Below, in pieces: positions 1 to 8,678 of a stretch of 64,000 nt of DNA. The notes under the pieces were generated by a model. It was not told the origin of the DNA. It was given only the letters and a program-made list of their open reading frames with translations, and did no database searches. Position numbers and translations under genes: made by a program. Every line of letters begins with the position of its first letter. The first letter of the stretch is position 1. The stretch covers positions 62,001-126,000 of the forward strand of contig NZ_JACXYX010000001.1 in assembly GCF_014779655.1 (NCBI RefSeq), in the 5' to 3' direction. The DNA is from Nocardioides ganghwensis. Its GTDB lineage: Bacteria > Actinomycetota > Actinomycetes > Propionibacteriales > Nocardioidaceae.

Positions 1-477
1 CCCTACTGCAAGAACGAGGACACCAAGGTCCTCGACTCCCGCGTCGCCGACGACGGTGGCTCGATCCGCCGCCGGCGTACGTGTGCGGCCTGCGACCGTC
101 GCTTCACGACGGTCGAGAAGATGCAGCTCACCGTGCTCAAGCGCTCGGGCGCGACCGAGCCGTTCAACCGCGACAAGGCGATCGCCGGCGTCCGCAAGGC
201 CTGCAAGGGCCGCCCGGTCACCGACGCCCAGCTCGCCTGCCTCGGCCAGGAGGTCGAGGACGCACTCCGTCTGAGCGGGCAGGCCGAGTTCGACGCCAAC
301 GACGTCGGCCTCGCGATCCTCGCCCCGTTGCGGGCGCTCGACGAGGTGGCGTACCTCCGGTTCGCCTCCGTCTACCGCGCGTTCGAGTCGGCCGACGACT
401 TCGACGCGGAGATCAAGATGCTGCGGCTCGAGCGAGCCGCGGACGACCAGCCAGCGCATCCGGCGCATTCGGGCTGA
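1..477 (+). CDS. nrdR: NrdR, ribonucleotide reductase repressor (5' truncated)
   Basis: NrdR is a zinc-ribbon and ATP-cone repressor that binds NrdR boxes upstream of ribonucleotide reductase genes and senses ATP/dATP. The reading frame is open from base 1, so the start codon and the first cysteine of the zinc ribbon lie outside the window. The visible part begins with PYC, then [17 protein letters not shown] completes the ribbon (CAAC). The ATP-cone begins about codon 41 with [20 protein letters not shown]. It ends 105 bases before nrdJ on the same strand, the nrdRJ order known from Streptomyces, so co-transcription is likely. Identification is secure. The upstream NrdR boxes cannot be seen. 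Confidence 0.95.
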   Translation, partial: PYCKNEDTKVLDSRVADDGGSIRRRRTCAACDRRFTTVEKMQLTVLKRSGATEPFNRDKAIAGVRKACKGRPVTDAQLACLGQEVEDALRLSGQAEFDANDVGLAILAPLRALDEVAYLRFASVYRAFESADDFDAEIKMLRLERAADDQPAHPAHSG

Positions 478-487
478 CCCACATTCG

Positions 488-549
488 GCCCGGCAGGTAG
501 TGGGGAAGCTGCCTGCCGGGCTTACCAAGCAGCCGCGAGAAGACTCGCG
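488..549 (+). promoter_or_regulatory. Two stacked hairpins in the nrdR-nrdJ intergenic leader
   Basis: Bases 488-497 pair perfectly with 512-521 (10 bp). The stem continues with three more pairs (498-500 with 509-511, one of them G-U) around an 8-base purine-rich loop. A second hairpin follows: 534-539 (CGCGAG) pairs with 544-549 (CTCGCG) around an AAGA tetraloop. The nrdJ ribosome site begins about 20 bases later. No run of T follows either stem, so a simple intrinsic terminator is unlikely. It could be an mRNA processing or stability element, an attenuator, or a ligand-responsive leader. I do not see the conserved B12 box of cobalamin riboswitches. Confidence 0.55.
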
Positions 550-582
550 AAGTTGAAGCAGAACCAGGGAAGAGGAGAACCC

Positions 583-3489
583 ATGACCGAGACGGTGAGC
601 ACCCGCGCGAAGGCGAGGGGCAAGGGCCTGAAGATGGAGCGCGTCTTCAGCACCGAGGGCACCCACCCCTACGACGCCATCACGTGGGAGCGTCGCGACG
701 TCGTCCAGCAGAACTGGAAGACCGGCGAGACCGTCTTCGAGCAGCGCGGCGTGGAGTTCCCCGACTTCTGGTCGGTCAACGCCTCGACGATCGTCACCAC
801 CAAGTACTTCCGCGGCGCCGTCGGCACCGACGCCCGCGAGTGGAGCCTCAAGCAGCTCATCGACCGGGTCGTGAAGACCTACACCAAGGCCGGCATCGAC
901 CACGACTACTTCGCCACCGACGCCGACGCCGAGATCTTCGAGCACGAGCTGACCTGGCTGCTGGTCAACCAGTACTTCTCCTTCAACTCTCCCGTCTGGT
1001 TCAACGTCGGCACCCCGTCGCCGCAGCAGGTCTCGGCCTGCTTCATCCTCTCGGTCGACGACTCGATGGACTCGATCCTCAACTGGTACAAGGAGGAGGG
1101 CTTCATCTTCAAGGGCGGCTCCGGCGCCGGCCTCAACCTCTCCCGCATCCGCTCCTCCAAGGAGCTCCTCTCCTCCGGCGGTACGGCCTCCGGCCCCGTC
1201 TCCTTCATGCGCGGCGCCGACGCGTCCGCCGGCACCATCAAGTCGGGCGGCGCGACGCGTCGTGCGGCCAAGATGGTCGTCCTCGACGTCGACCACCCCG
1301 ACATCGAGGAGTTCGTGATGACGAAGGCCAAGGAGGAGGACAAGATCCGCGCCCTCCGCGACGCCGGGTTCGACATGGACCTCGGCGGCGCCGACATCAC
1401 CTCCGTCCAGTACCAGAACGCCAACAACTCGGTCCGTGTCAGCGACGAGTTCATGCGCGCGGTCGAGGACGGCACCGAGTTCGGCCTGCGCTCGCGCGGC
1501 ACCGGTGAGGTCATCGAGACCGTCGACGCCCGCGACCTCTTCCGCAAGATCAGCGAGGCCGCCTGGGCCTGCGCCGACCCGGGCCTGCAGTACGACGACA
1601 CGATCAACGACTGGCACACCAACCCCGAGACCGGCCGCATCACCGCGTCCAACCCGTGCTCGGAGTACATGTCGCTCGACAACTCCTCGTGCAACCTGGC
1701 GTCGCTCAACCTGCTGAAGTTCCTCAAGGACGACGACACCTTCGACGCCGCCCTCTTCGCCAAGGCCGTCGAGTTCATCATCACTGCGATGGACATCTCG
1801 ATCTGCTTCGCGGACTTCCCGACCGAGGCGATCGGCAAGACCACCGTCGACTACCGCCAGCTCGGCATCGGGTACGCCAACCTCGGCGCGCTGCTGATGG
1901 CGATGGGCCTCGGGTACGACTCCGAGGGTGGCCGCTCGATGGCTGCCGCGATCACCTCGCTCATGACCGGCACCTCCTACAAGCGCAGCGCCGAGCTCGC
2001 CGGCATCGTGGGGCCGTACGCCGGGTACGCCCGCAACGCCGACGCCCACAAGCGCGTGATGCGCAAGCACCAGGCGGCCAACGACGTCGTCCGCGTGCTG
2101 CACACCGAGGACGGCCGCGTGCACAAGCTGGCCACCAAGGCGTGGGCCGACGTGATCAAGCTCGGCGACAAGAACGGCTTCCGCAACGCGCAGGCCTCGG
2201 TGCTCGCGCCCACCGGCACCATCGGCTTCATGATGGACTGCGACACCACCGGCATCGAGCCCGACTTCTCGCTCGTGAAGTTCAAGAAGCTCGTCGGCGG
2301 CGGCTCGATGCAGATCGTCAACCAGACCATCCCGCGGGCCCTGAAGAAGCTGGGCTACCAGGAGGAGCAGGTCGAGGCGATCGTCGCCTACATCGCCGAG
2401 CACGGCCACGTGATCGACGCGCCCGGCCTGAAGACCGAGCACTACGAGATCTTCGACACCGCGATGGGCGCCCGGGCGCTCAAGCCGATGGGCCACGTGC
2501 GGATGATGGCGGCCGCGCAGCCGTTCCTCTCCGGCGCGATCTCCAAGACGGTCAACCTGCCGGAGTCGGCCACGGTCGAGGAGATCGAGGACGTCTACCT
2601 GCAGTCCTGGAAGCTGGGCCTGAAGGCGACCGCGATCTACCGCGACAACTGCAAGGTCGGCCAGCCCCTGTCCGACGGTGGCGGCAAGGCCAAGAAGGAC
2701 GCCGCCGACAAGGTTGCGGCCGAGGCCGAGGTCGTCGAGAAGGTCGTGGAGAAGGTCGTCTACGCCCCGGTCCGCAAGCGCCTGCCGAAGTCGCGCGTCT
2801 CCCGCACGACGTCGTTCACCGTCGGCGGTGCCGAGGGCTACATGACCTCCGGTGCCCACGACGACGGCCAGCTCGGCGAGGTCTTCCTCAAGCTCGGCAA
2901 GCAGGGCTCGACCCTGGCCGGCGTGATGGACGCCTTCTCGATCGCGGTGTCGATCGGCCTGCAGTACGGCGTGCCGCTCGAGACGTACGTCTCGAAGTTC
3001 ACCAACCTGCGCTTCGAGCCGGCCGGCCTGACCGACGACCCGGACGTGCGGATGTCGCAGTCGATCATGGACTACATCTTCCGCCGCCTGGCCCTGGACT
3101 ACCTGTCCTTCGAGGAGCGCTCGCAGCTCGGCATCTACTCCGCCGAGGAGCGCCAGCGCCACCTCGAGACCGGCTCCTACGAGCCGCTCGTGGAGGAGAC
3201 CGGCTCGGCGTCCGAGCTCACCTCGTCCGACTCCTCCTCGCCGGTTGAGCCTGTCGAAACCAAGACCGAGGTCATCGACGTCGAGACCAAGGACACCCAC
3301 GGCTCCGAGGCCCGCCAGGTCCCGGCCCACGTGACCACGGGCGAGGCCAAGACCACGGCCGAGCTCTTCGAGAAGCTCACCGGCACCGCCGTCGACTCCC
3401 CCCTCTGCATGACCTGCGGGACGAAGATGCGCCCGGCCGGCTCGTGCTACGTGTGCGAGGGCTGCGGGAGCACGAGCGGCTGCAGCTGA
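583..3489 (+). CDS. nrdJ: Adenosylcobalamin-dependent (class II) ribonucleotide reductase
   Basis: Reduces ribonucleotides to deoxyribonucleotides with adenosylcobalamin as the radical source, so it works with or without oxygen. The product is 968 aa from the ATG at 583, which follows a good AGGAGA ribosome site; an in-frame TTG at 553 has none. Visible landmarks are FNSPVWFNVG near residue 145, NPCSE near 357 in the active-site barrel, a TSCPD-type domain at about 735-830 (RKRLPKSRVSRTTSF onward), and a C-terminal cysteine cluster (CMTCG, CYVCEGCG) expected to re-reduce the active site or bind zinc. A low-complexity linker near 870-920 contains a dispersed repeat (3243-3261). No intein is present. 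Transcription probably ends at the hairpin at 3503-3546. Confidence 0.97.
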   Translation: MTETVSTRAKARGKGLKMERVFSTEGTHPYDAITWERRDVVQQNWKTGETVFEQRGVEFPDFWSVNASTIVTTKYFRGAVGTDAREWSLKQLIDRVVKTYTKAGIDHDYFATDADAEIFEHELTWLLVNQYFSFNSPVWFNVGTPSPQQVSACFILSVDDSMDSILNWYKEEGFIFKGGSGAGLNLSRIRSSKELLSSGGTASGPVSFMRGADASAGTIKSGGATRRAAKMVVLDVDHPDIEEFVMTKAKEEDKIRALRDAGFDMDLGGADITSVQYQNANNSVRVSDEFMRAVEDGTEFGLRSRGTGEVIETVDARDLFRKISEAAWACADPGLQYDDTINDWHTNPETGRITASNPCSEYMSLDNSSCNLASLNLLKFLKDDDTFDAALFAKAVEFIITAMDISICFADFPTEAIGKTTVDYRQLGIGYANLGALLMAMGLGYDSEGGRSMAAAITSLMTGTSYKRSAELAGIVGPYAGYARNADAHKRVMRKHQAANDVVRVLHTEDGRVHKLATKAWADVIKLGDKNGFRNAQASVLAPTGTIGFMMDCDTTGIEPDFSLVKFKKLVGGGSMQIVNQTIPRALKKLGYQEEQVEAIVAYIAEHGHVIDAPGLKTEHYEIFDTAMGARALKPMGHVRMMAAAQPFLSGAISKTVNLPESATVEEIEDVYLQSWKLGLKATAIYRDNCKVGQPLSDGGGKAKKDAADKVAAEAEVVEKVVEKVVYAPVRKRLPKSRVSRTTSFTVGGAEGYMTSGAHDDGQLGEVFLKLGKQGSTLAGVMDAFSIAVSIGLQYGVPLETYVSKFTNLRFEPAGLTDDPDVRMSQSIMDYIFRRLALDYLSFEERSQLGIYSAEERQRHLETGSYEPLVEETGSASELTSSDSSSPVEPVETKTEVIDVETKDTHGSEARQVPAHVTTGEAKTTAELFEKLTGTAVDSPLCMTCGTKMRPAGSCYVCEGCGSTSGCS
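3243..3261. repeat. REP-like dispersed repeat inside the nrdJ linker
   Basis: GGTTGAGCCTGTCGAAACC (reverse complement GGTTTCGACAGGCTCAACC) is an imperfect palindrome. I recognise it as a short dispersed element common between genes in Nocardioides and related actinobacteria. Here it is in frame within nrdJ and encodes VEPVET in a poorly conserved linker between the TSCPD domain and the C-terminal cysteine cluster. Confidence 0.55.
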
Positions 3490-3502
3490 TGACCTGATTG
3501 AT

Positions 3503-3546
3503 CTGAAGGGCCCCGACCTTGAATGTGAGAGGTCGGGGCCCTTCAG
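3503..3546 (+). terminator. Terminator hairpin after nrdJ
   Basis: A perfect 17-bp stem (3503-3519 with 3530-3546) and a 10-base loop lie between nrdJ and the convergent helicase gene. There is no T run, as is usual in high-GC actinobacteria. Its symmetry means it could stop transcription from both sides. Confidence 0.85.
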
Positions 3547-3586
3547 CTTGTCCTAGCTCGGGACCGTCAGGCGTGGGCGGGACGCT

Positions 3587-6500
3587 CTACTGAGCAACCG
3601 CAGACGCGTGATTGAAGAAGTCCGTCGGCATCTGGGTTCCAAGCCGCCACGTGATCGCAATCGGGCGATCGCCTGTGTGGCTGACGTACGTCGCCGGCCC
3701 CAGGAAGAGGTAGGGCGACGTGCCGAAGTCGTCCTTCTGTTCCTGACGCACGAACAAGAGCACGGTGCTCGAGCCGCTGAGATACCGCTGACCCGTCTTC
3801 GACGAGACAGAGGTAGTTGACTGCGACTCCCAGTGGAACAGGTCGCGCGAGATCGGGTAGTCGGCGTACATCGTCGTCGGCGAGTAGTCCGCCTCTGACT
3901 TCTTCAGGGTGATGAAGAAGGCGTCGACGTTCAGGTGTTCGAGATACAGCACTCCCTCGCGGAAGCTGTTGGGGTTCCGCGGGAAGTCGAGCGCGGCGAG
4001 GATCTCCTCACGCTGATATCTGGCGTGGATCTTCAAAGGTACGTTTGCCAGCGTCGGCGGGAGATCGGACGGGACGTGGCGCGCGGCCTCGTAGCTCAGG
4101 TCGACGACCGTCGAGATCTCTGCGCGGGTCGCGACTTCCCCGCGGAGAGCGTCGAGGCCCTCGTCGACTGAGGCGTAGCCCCCGCCGTCGGACCAGAGGG
4201 AGAAGTAGAGCATTCGCGCCAGGCGCTGCTCGGCCTGCGACATGTGCGAGTAGTCCGGCGCCCCGTCGTCTAGCAGTGCCTTGTAGGCCGTCGCCCTGAT
4301 CGGGTCATCCACGTGGGCGAACGCACGTACGCGCTTCAGGAGCCTGGCTTCGAGCTCGGAGCCCGGAAGCGTGGGCAGGTCTGCATCTCTACGAAGCTTG
4401 GTCCACGAATGGCTTCCCCGTCGGAGGATGTCGCTCAGTTCCAGCCCAGAGGCGTCGAGGAAATCTGCAAGTGAGTCGTCCTTGGTGGCCTTGAGGTGAG
4501 CGACGATCTGCGCCCAGCGGTTGCTGATCTGGGAGCGCAGATTCTCCAGGACCACCTGCTGACTCTGCTGGTCCAGCCTGACCTGACATCCGGAAGGCAG
4601 GAAGGGGAAGTCTTCCTTCACTGCCTTCTCGAGCTGCTTGCCGTGAAGTCCCGTGAGGGCACTGAACTTGCGCGCGAAGCTGAACTCCTTCCGGTGATAG
4701 CCAACGAAGTCCAGGACGGTGAGAACCGCCTTGTTCGTGGTCCGGCGCAGTCCGCGGCCCAACTGCTGCATGAAGATGGTGGAGCTCTCCGTCGGCCTCA
4801 AGAACAACACCGTGTCGACGTCGGGGACGTCGAGGCCCTCATTGAAGACGTCGACGGTGAACAGCACATTCACCTCGGCGTCCCGAAGTGCGCGTAGTGC
4901 AGTCGCCCGCTTGTCGTGAGGCGTAGTTCCGTCGACGGTGCGCGCTGGAATGCCAGCATTGTTGAACACGCGCGTCATGTACTCGGCATGTGCAACGCTG
5001 ACGCAGAAGCCCAATGCTCGCATCTGCCCGGCGTCGGCAATCTTGTCTTCGACGGCTTTCAGAATGATTCGCGCACGCGCGTCGTTTCCGGTGAAGACGC
5101 CATCGAGTTGGGTCTCGTCGTACTTGCCTCGAGACCAGGTGATCGAGCGAAGGTCGGTGCCGTCGGCGATCGCGAAGTAGTGGAACGGGCAGAGAAGGTC
5201 GGCCCCGAGGGCATCCCACAGTCGAAGTTCGGCCGCCGTACGACCGTCGAAGAAGGTGCGCACGTCGACTCCATCGCCACGCTCTGGCGTAGCGGTGAGG
5301 CCCAGAAGCTCTCGGGGTGTCACGTGGTCGAGGATCCGTCGGTAGGTGCGCGCTTCTGCGTGGTGGAACTCGTCGATGACGACGATCTCGAATGCGTCAG
5401 CTGGGATGTTGGCGACGCCGTAGGCCGTCAGCGACTGGATGCTGGCGAAGACGTGCTGCCAGCGCTCGGGTCGCTGGCCGCCGACGTAGAGTTCACCGAA
5501 GTCGCCGTCCCCGAGCACCTCGCGGTAGGTCCGCATTGACTGCACCAGGATTTCCTTGCGGTGCGCGACGAACAGCAGCGACGGCTGCCTGCCGGCTTCG
5601 TACGCGAGGTTTCGGTAGTCGAGGGCAGCGATGACGGTCTTGCCCGTGCCCGTTGCCGCGACCACGAGATTCCGATGCCTGTCATGGAGCACACGCTCAA
5701 CCTGGATCGCATCGAGCATCTCCTGCTGATACGGGTAGGGGCGTACCTCGAGGCCCGCGAGCGTGATCGTGACCCGGTCGGAGGACTTGCCGCCCTTGGC
5801 TTCGAGAAGCGCGTCGTCGAGGCGATCGCGATCGCGTTCGGGGTCGTACGACTCGAACTCGGGGCTGTTCCAATACGCGTCGAAGGTGGCGCGGAACTTG
5901 TCGAGCAGGCTCGGGGTCGCGGCCGTGCTCAGCCGCACGTTCCATTCGACCCCCTCCAGCATGGCCGAGGTGGTGAGGTTCGAGGAACCTACGTACGCGG
6001 TGTCGAAGCCCGTGTTGCGCCCGAAAAGCCACGCCTTGGCGTGAAGGCGCGTGCGCTTGGCGTCGTACTGGACCTTCACCTCCGCACCGAACTCGTTGAC
6101 CAACCGGTCGAGCGCGCGCCGCTCGGTGCCACCGATGTACGTCGTGGTGACGACGCGAATCGGTACCCCCGCGTCGTGCGCCGCCTTGAGTTCGTTCTCA
6201 ATCAGGCGCAGGCCATGCCACATCACGAAGGCGCACAGAAGGTCGACAGTGTCTGCCGAGTCGATCTCGGCTCGAAGCTCGGAGGCAAGGCTGGGCTCGC
6301 CGTGTGCATTGGTGAGCAACGCGGCGTCGTTCAGGGGAGTCTTTGGCCGGAGCGCCATCCGCGCTACCTGTCCTGGGCCTGCAGGTCGGCGCACGGCGAG
6401 CAGTTGCTCGACAGGCGCAGTGACAGGACGGTGCGAACCCTCGATCACTCGCAAGAGGTCGTTGGCCGCGTCGAGACGCGCAACGGGATCTTTGATTGCG

Positions 6501-6676
6501 GCCAGGCGGCGCTGAAATGCAGACGCGATGTGGCGGGTTAGAACATGAACTTGATCCGCTTCATCCACCCGGCCCTGTTCGTGCTCGTTCGCTTGGTCGA
6601 GATTCATCAGCGACTGAAGCTGCTCCGTGACGAGCGTTTCGTGAAGGCCAACAGGCAGTGAAGAAGATTCGTGCAC
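3587..6676 (-). CDS. PLD-nuclease-like / DEAD-box helicase / DUF3427 protein
   Basis: A 1029-aa multidomain protein. Residues about 120-250 form a phospholipase-D-like fold with one HxK motif (LHAKAW, 212-214) followed by SSNLT. Residues about 310-640 are an SF2 helicase: Walker A ATGTGKT (341-347), DEFHH box (435-439), TATPERGDG, and a motif VI-like QLGRGLRR. The C-terminal ~250 residues (ending TWRLGTQMPTDFF) match the DUF3427 type. This architecture is known in helicases suspected of phage defence or DNA restriction; the activity here is inferred. It lies 72 bases downstream of the NUDIX gene on the same strand, likely one operon. The GTG start lacks a clear ribosome site; an ATG at 6607 (residue 24) is the alternative. 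Base composition is less GC-biased than the flanks, hinting at transfer. Confidence 0.85.
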   Translation of the reverse strand: MHESSSLPVGLHETLVTEQLQSLMNLDQANEHEQGRVDEADQVHVLTRHIASAFQRRLAAIKDPVARLDAANDLLRVIEGSHRPVTAPVEQLLAVRRPAGPGQVARMALRPKTPLNDAALLTNAHGEPSLASELRAEIDSADTVDLLCAFVMWHGLRLIENELKAAHDAGVPIRVVTTTYIGGTERRALDRLVNEFGAEVKVQYDAKRTRLHAKAWLFGRNTGFDTAYVGSSNLTTSAMLEGVEWNVRLSTAATPSLLDKFRATFDAYWNSPEFESYDPERDRDRLDDALLEAKGGKSSDRVTITLAGLEVRPYPYQQEMLDAIQVERVLHDRHRNLVVAATGTGKTVIAALDYRNLAYEAGRQPSLLFVAHRKEILVQSMRTYREVLGDGDFGELYVGGQRPERWQHVFASIQSLTAYGVANIPADAFEIVVIDEFHHAEARTYRRILDHVTPRELLGLTATPERGDGVDVRTFFDGRTAAELRLWDALGADLLCPFHYFAIADGTDLRSITWSRGKYDETQLDGVFTGNDARARIILKAVEDKIADAGQMRALGFCVSVAHAEYMTRVFNNAGIPARTVDGTTPHDKRATALRALRDAEVNVLFTVDVFNEGLDVPDVDTVLFLRPTESSTIFMQQLGRGLRRTTNKAVLTVLDFVGYHRKEFSFARKFSALTGLHGKQLEKAVKEDFPFLPSGCQVRLDQQSQQVVLENLRSQISNRWAQIVAHLKATKDDSLADFLDASGLELSDILRRGSHSWTKLRRDADLPTLPGSELEARLLKRVRAFAHVDDPIRATAYKALLDDGAPDYSHMSQAEQRLARMLYFSLWSDGGGYASVDEGLDALRGEVATRAEISTVVDLSYEAARHVPSDLPPTLANVPLKIHARYQREEILAALDFPRNPNSFREGVLYLEHLNVDAFFITLKKSEADYSPTTMYADYPISRDLFHWESQSTTSVSSKTGQRYLSGSSTVLLFVRQEQKDDFGTSPYLFLGPATYVSHTGDRPIAITWRLGTQMPTDFFNHASAVAQ

Positions 6677-6748
6677 GCGACGGAAGCTTGCCAGGCGGAT
6701 TCGACGAGATGTCGGGATTCAGGGGGTTCGTGACGGTCAACCCGCCGT

Positions 6749-7150
6749 TTAATCATTCGTCGCGCCGGTCAAGTGCCTCACGACTTCCTCGACCGCTGGC
6801 ACATCCGCTGGAGCCCAAGCCAAGTCGGCGAGATGGGCGGGGTGCAGCCAGAGTTCAGCTGCGTGCTCGGTGAGCGATGGCTCGCCCGCAATCAGGTCGC
6901 AGTAGAAGGTCGTGAGTCGAACGGTCCCGAATTCGTAGTCATGCGCGGTGGTAACGACCTTGTTGCCGACCTTCACCTCGCACAGGAGTTCCTCCTGGAT
7001 CTCGCGACTCAGGGCGGTGATCTCGTCTTCGCCGGGCTCGATCTTTCCGCCGGGAAACTCCCACATGCCAGGCAGGCTGCCGCCAGGTCCGCGTTGTACG
7101 CAGTACACGAGTCCGTCGCGCACGATCACCGCGCCGACCACCTCGATCAT
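6749..7150 (-). CDS. NUDIX (d)NTP pyrophosphohydrolase, MutT-like
   Basis: A NUDIX hydrolase expected to cleave (deoxy)nucleoside triphosphates to monophosphate and pyrophosphate. The 133-aa product begins IEVVGAVIVRDG and carries the NUDIX box from GGKIEPGED through REIQEEL, followed by the MutT-like strands DYEFGTVRLTTFYC. The ATG at 7150 is chosen because GGTGAGG lies just upstream; a GTG at 7159 has no ribosome site. It is the first gene of a probable two-gene operon with the PLD-helicase-DUF3427 gene. It could be a housekeeping MutT, but the pairing suggests a role in the helicase system, for example depleting or sensing nucleotides. Confidence 0.85.
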   Translation of the reverse strand: MIEVVGAVIVRDGLVYCVQRGPGGSLPGMWEFPGGKIEPGEDEITALSREIQEELLCEVKVGNKVVTTAHDYEFGTVRLTTFYCDLIAGEPSLTEHAAELWLHPAHLADLAWAPADVPAVEEVVRHLTGATND

Positions 7151-7635
7151 TCGCCTCACCGGGCCGATTCTGTCGCCTTGTCGCCGGTCTCGTAGCAGAG
7201 GTGCCCGCCCACTTGCATCTCAGCCGAGTCCTCTGGGCATGCCTGTCACCGCCGATCTCCGCGATCGCCGAGTGGACTCGCTTCGATGTCCTTAGTCTCA
7301 CCTCCGGGGCGGCGCCATCGCGATGGAACACCCGCGGGACTCGTCCGGCGTGCGCACTCAGGGGTGATCGCCCAGGTCACGGACCCGCTGCGCTCCGCTG
7401 ACGGACTGAAGGCGACCGGCACGCGATGTCTAGACCATTTCCGGTCCACTGTCGGTGGCGGTCCATAACGTGCTCCCTGTCGCCGGATCCCGGCGGCACG
7501 ACGGGGGACGTCGGGCACGGCATCAGCCGGCCGGGGCGCACGTCGTACGGAATGCGGGGGCGTCCGTCGGATGGTCTCCGCCGCGACTGCACGCGTCATT
7601 GCGTGCTGCCGCGATGACAGATGGGGGTCGACACC
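7151..7635. other. 485-base stretch without a recognisable gene
   Basis: No reading frame here has an initiation site or resembles a protein I know. The open frames on the minus strand are arginine- and proline-rich, as expected of spurious GC-rich frames. It must hold the promoter of the NUDIX-helicase operon (leftward) and of the small membrane protein at 7636 (rightward). I can pick out no convincing -35/-10 pair, repeat or hairpin. Confidence 0.5.
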
Positions 7636-8067
7636 ATGAAGAAGGTGTTGCTGGGCGTGGTCATCGCCCTGGTACTGCTGGTGGGGGGCGGCTTCGCGGT
7701 CCTCGGTGCTGGCATCAACGCGGCCGACGAGGCCATCTCCGCCGAGGCGGAGAACGACAAGCCGCGCGCAGTGGCGGTCGGCAAGGCGTTCGAGCACGAC
7801 GACTACAAGATCGAGGCTGGTTGGAAGGTCGTCAAGGACGCGCTTGGCGGCGCGGACATCACGGGGCTGAAGGTGACCAACACCCACGACCAGACCGAGG
7901 TCGTTCAGTTCACCTTCACGTTCGTGAAGGGCAACGACAAGCTCGGTGAGGTCGAGTGCAACGCCGGCGAGCTCGAGCCCGGGCAGAGCGCTGCGATGGA
8001 CTGCTTCTCGCTGGACGAGAGCTTCCCGAAGGGCTACACCGAGGTCCGCGTCGCGGACATGTGGTGA
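7636..8067 (+). CDS. Small single-pass membrane-anchored extracytoplasmic protein
   Basis: A protein of 143 aa from the ATG at 7636 (GGGGG lies 8 bases upstream; an in-frame ATG at 7621 is less likely). It opens with two lysines and a long hydrophobic segment rich in V, L and G (residues 4-27), so it is probably anchored in the membrane with the rest outside. The exported part has a short acidic segment and then beta-rich sequence (VVQFTFTFVKGNDK) with two cysteines that could pair (EVECNAGE, AMDCFS). It resembles small actinobacterial FxLYD/DUF4352-like exported domains only in general layout. I assign no function. It stands alone between accessory genes. Confidence 0.7.
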   Translation: MKKVLLGVVIALVLLVGGGFAVLGAGINAADEAISAEAENDKPRAVAVGKAFEHDDYKIEAGWKVVKDALGGADITGLKVTNTHDQTEVVQFTFTFVKGNDKLGEVECNAGELEPGQSAAMDCFSLDESFPKGYTEVRVADMW

Positions 8068-8140
8068 TGGGCTGGTGGGCGCGGTGCATGGGGTGCCGCG
8101 CCCACCCCGGTCGAGACGACGGAGGCGTGGAAGGGACGCA

Positions 8141-8653
8141 ATGGAGCCAGACAGCGACGCTGGGCGCACGGAGCCTGCTCCCGTACGTCGGGCGAAGGTC
8201 TACCAGCCCCGAGTGGAGGGTCTCTTGCAGGTCGACCTCTCCCAGCTGACGATGGACGACCTCGGTCCGGTCAGCACGGTGGAGGAAGCCGAGGCGCGCG
8301 CTCGCCGGCCGACTGCTCGCATGCGCAGGCTCGCGAAGGCGCCATGGTGGGCGCTCGAGAAGCGGCTCGCCCGGCGCCGGTCGCTGAGGCAGCGACGGGA
8401 GCGGGGATGGACGGACAGCGAGCTGTGGAACCTCGATGTCCACCTGTGCCGGCACCTGGGGTCGATGCTCGCCGCCCAGGTCGAGGAGATCAGGAACCAC
8501 CCGCCCGAGCTCGAGCACGACGAGTGGTGCGCCCAGGTTCGTCGTGCCGGCGAGCTTCTCCTGGCCTATGACCCGGAGGACGCCGAGCGGGTCGCCGAAG
8601 CGCGGTCGGCGCTGCGCTGGGTGACCTACCACCTCGTCGATCTCTGGGACTGA
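8141..8653 (+). CDS. Hypothetical protein, 170 aa
   Basis: The ATG at 8141 follows AAGGGA at a usable distance. The N-terminus is polar (EPDSDAGRTEPAPVRRAKVY). A middle stretch (about 50-90) is very basic, with RRLAKAPWWALEKRLARRRSLRQRRERGW. A conserved-looking C-terminal helical part contains DSELWNLDVHLCRHLGSMLAAQVEEIRNHPP. That last region resembles a small family found in actinobacteria beside SUKH- or restriction-type genes, but I cannot name it. No signal peptide or membrane segment is visible. Function unknown. Confidence 0.65.
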   Translation: MEPDSDAGRTEPAPVRRAKVYQPRVEGLLQVDLSQLTMDDLGPVSTVEEAEARARRPTARMRRLAKAPWWALEKRLARRRSLRQRRERGWTDSELWNLDVHLCRHLGSMLAAQVEEIRNHPPELEHDEWCAQVRRAGELLLAYDPEDAERVAEARSALRWVTYHLVDLWD

Positions 8654-8678
8654 TGGCCTCGGGCGAGGGCGAGCTGCG

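Noticed and set aside
488..549. Cobalamin riboswitch upstream of nrdJ
   Set aside because: The hairpins are too simple and I find no conserved B12 box; the gap of 105 bases is also short for this riboswitch.
583..3489. Intein in nrdJ
   Set aside because: The domain order is continuous and the length matches actinobacterial NrdJ; no splicing motifs are present.
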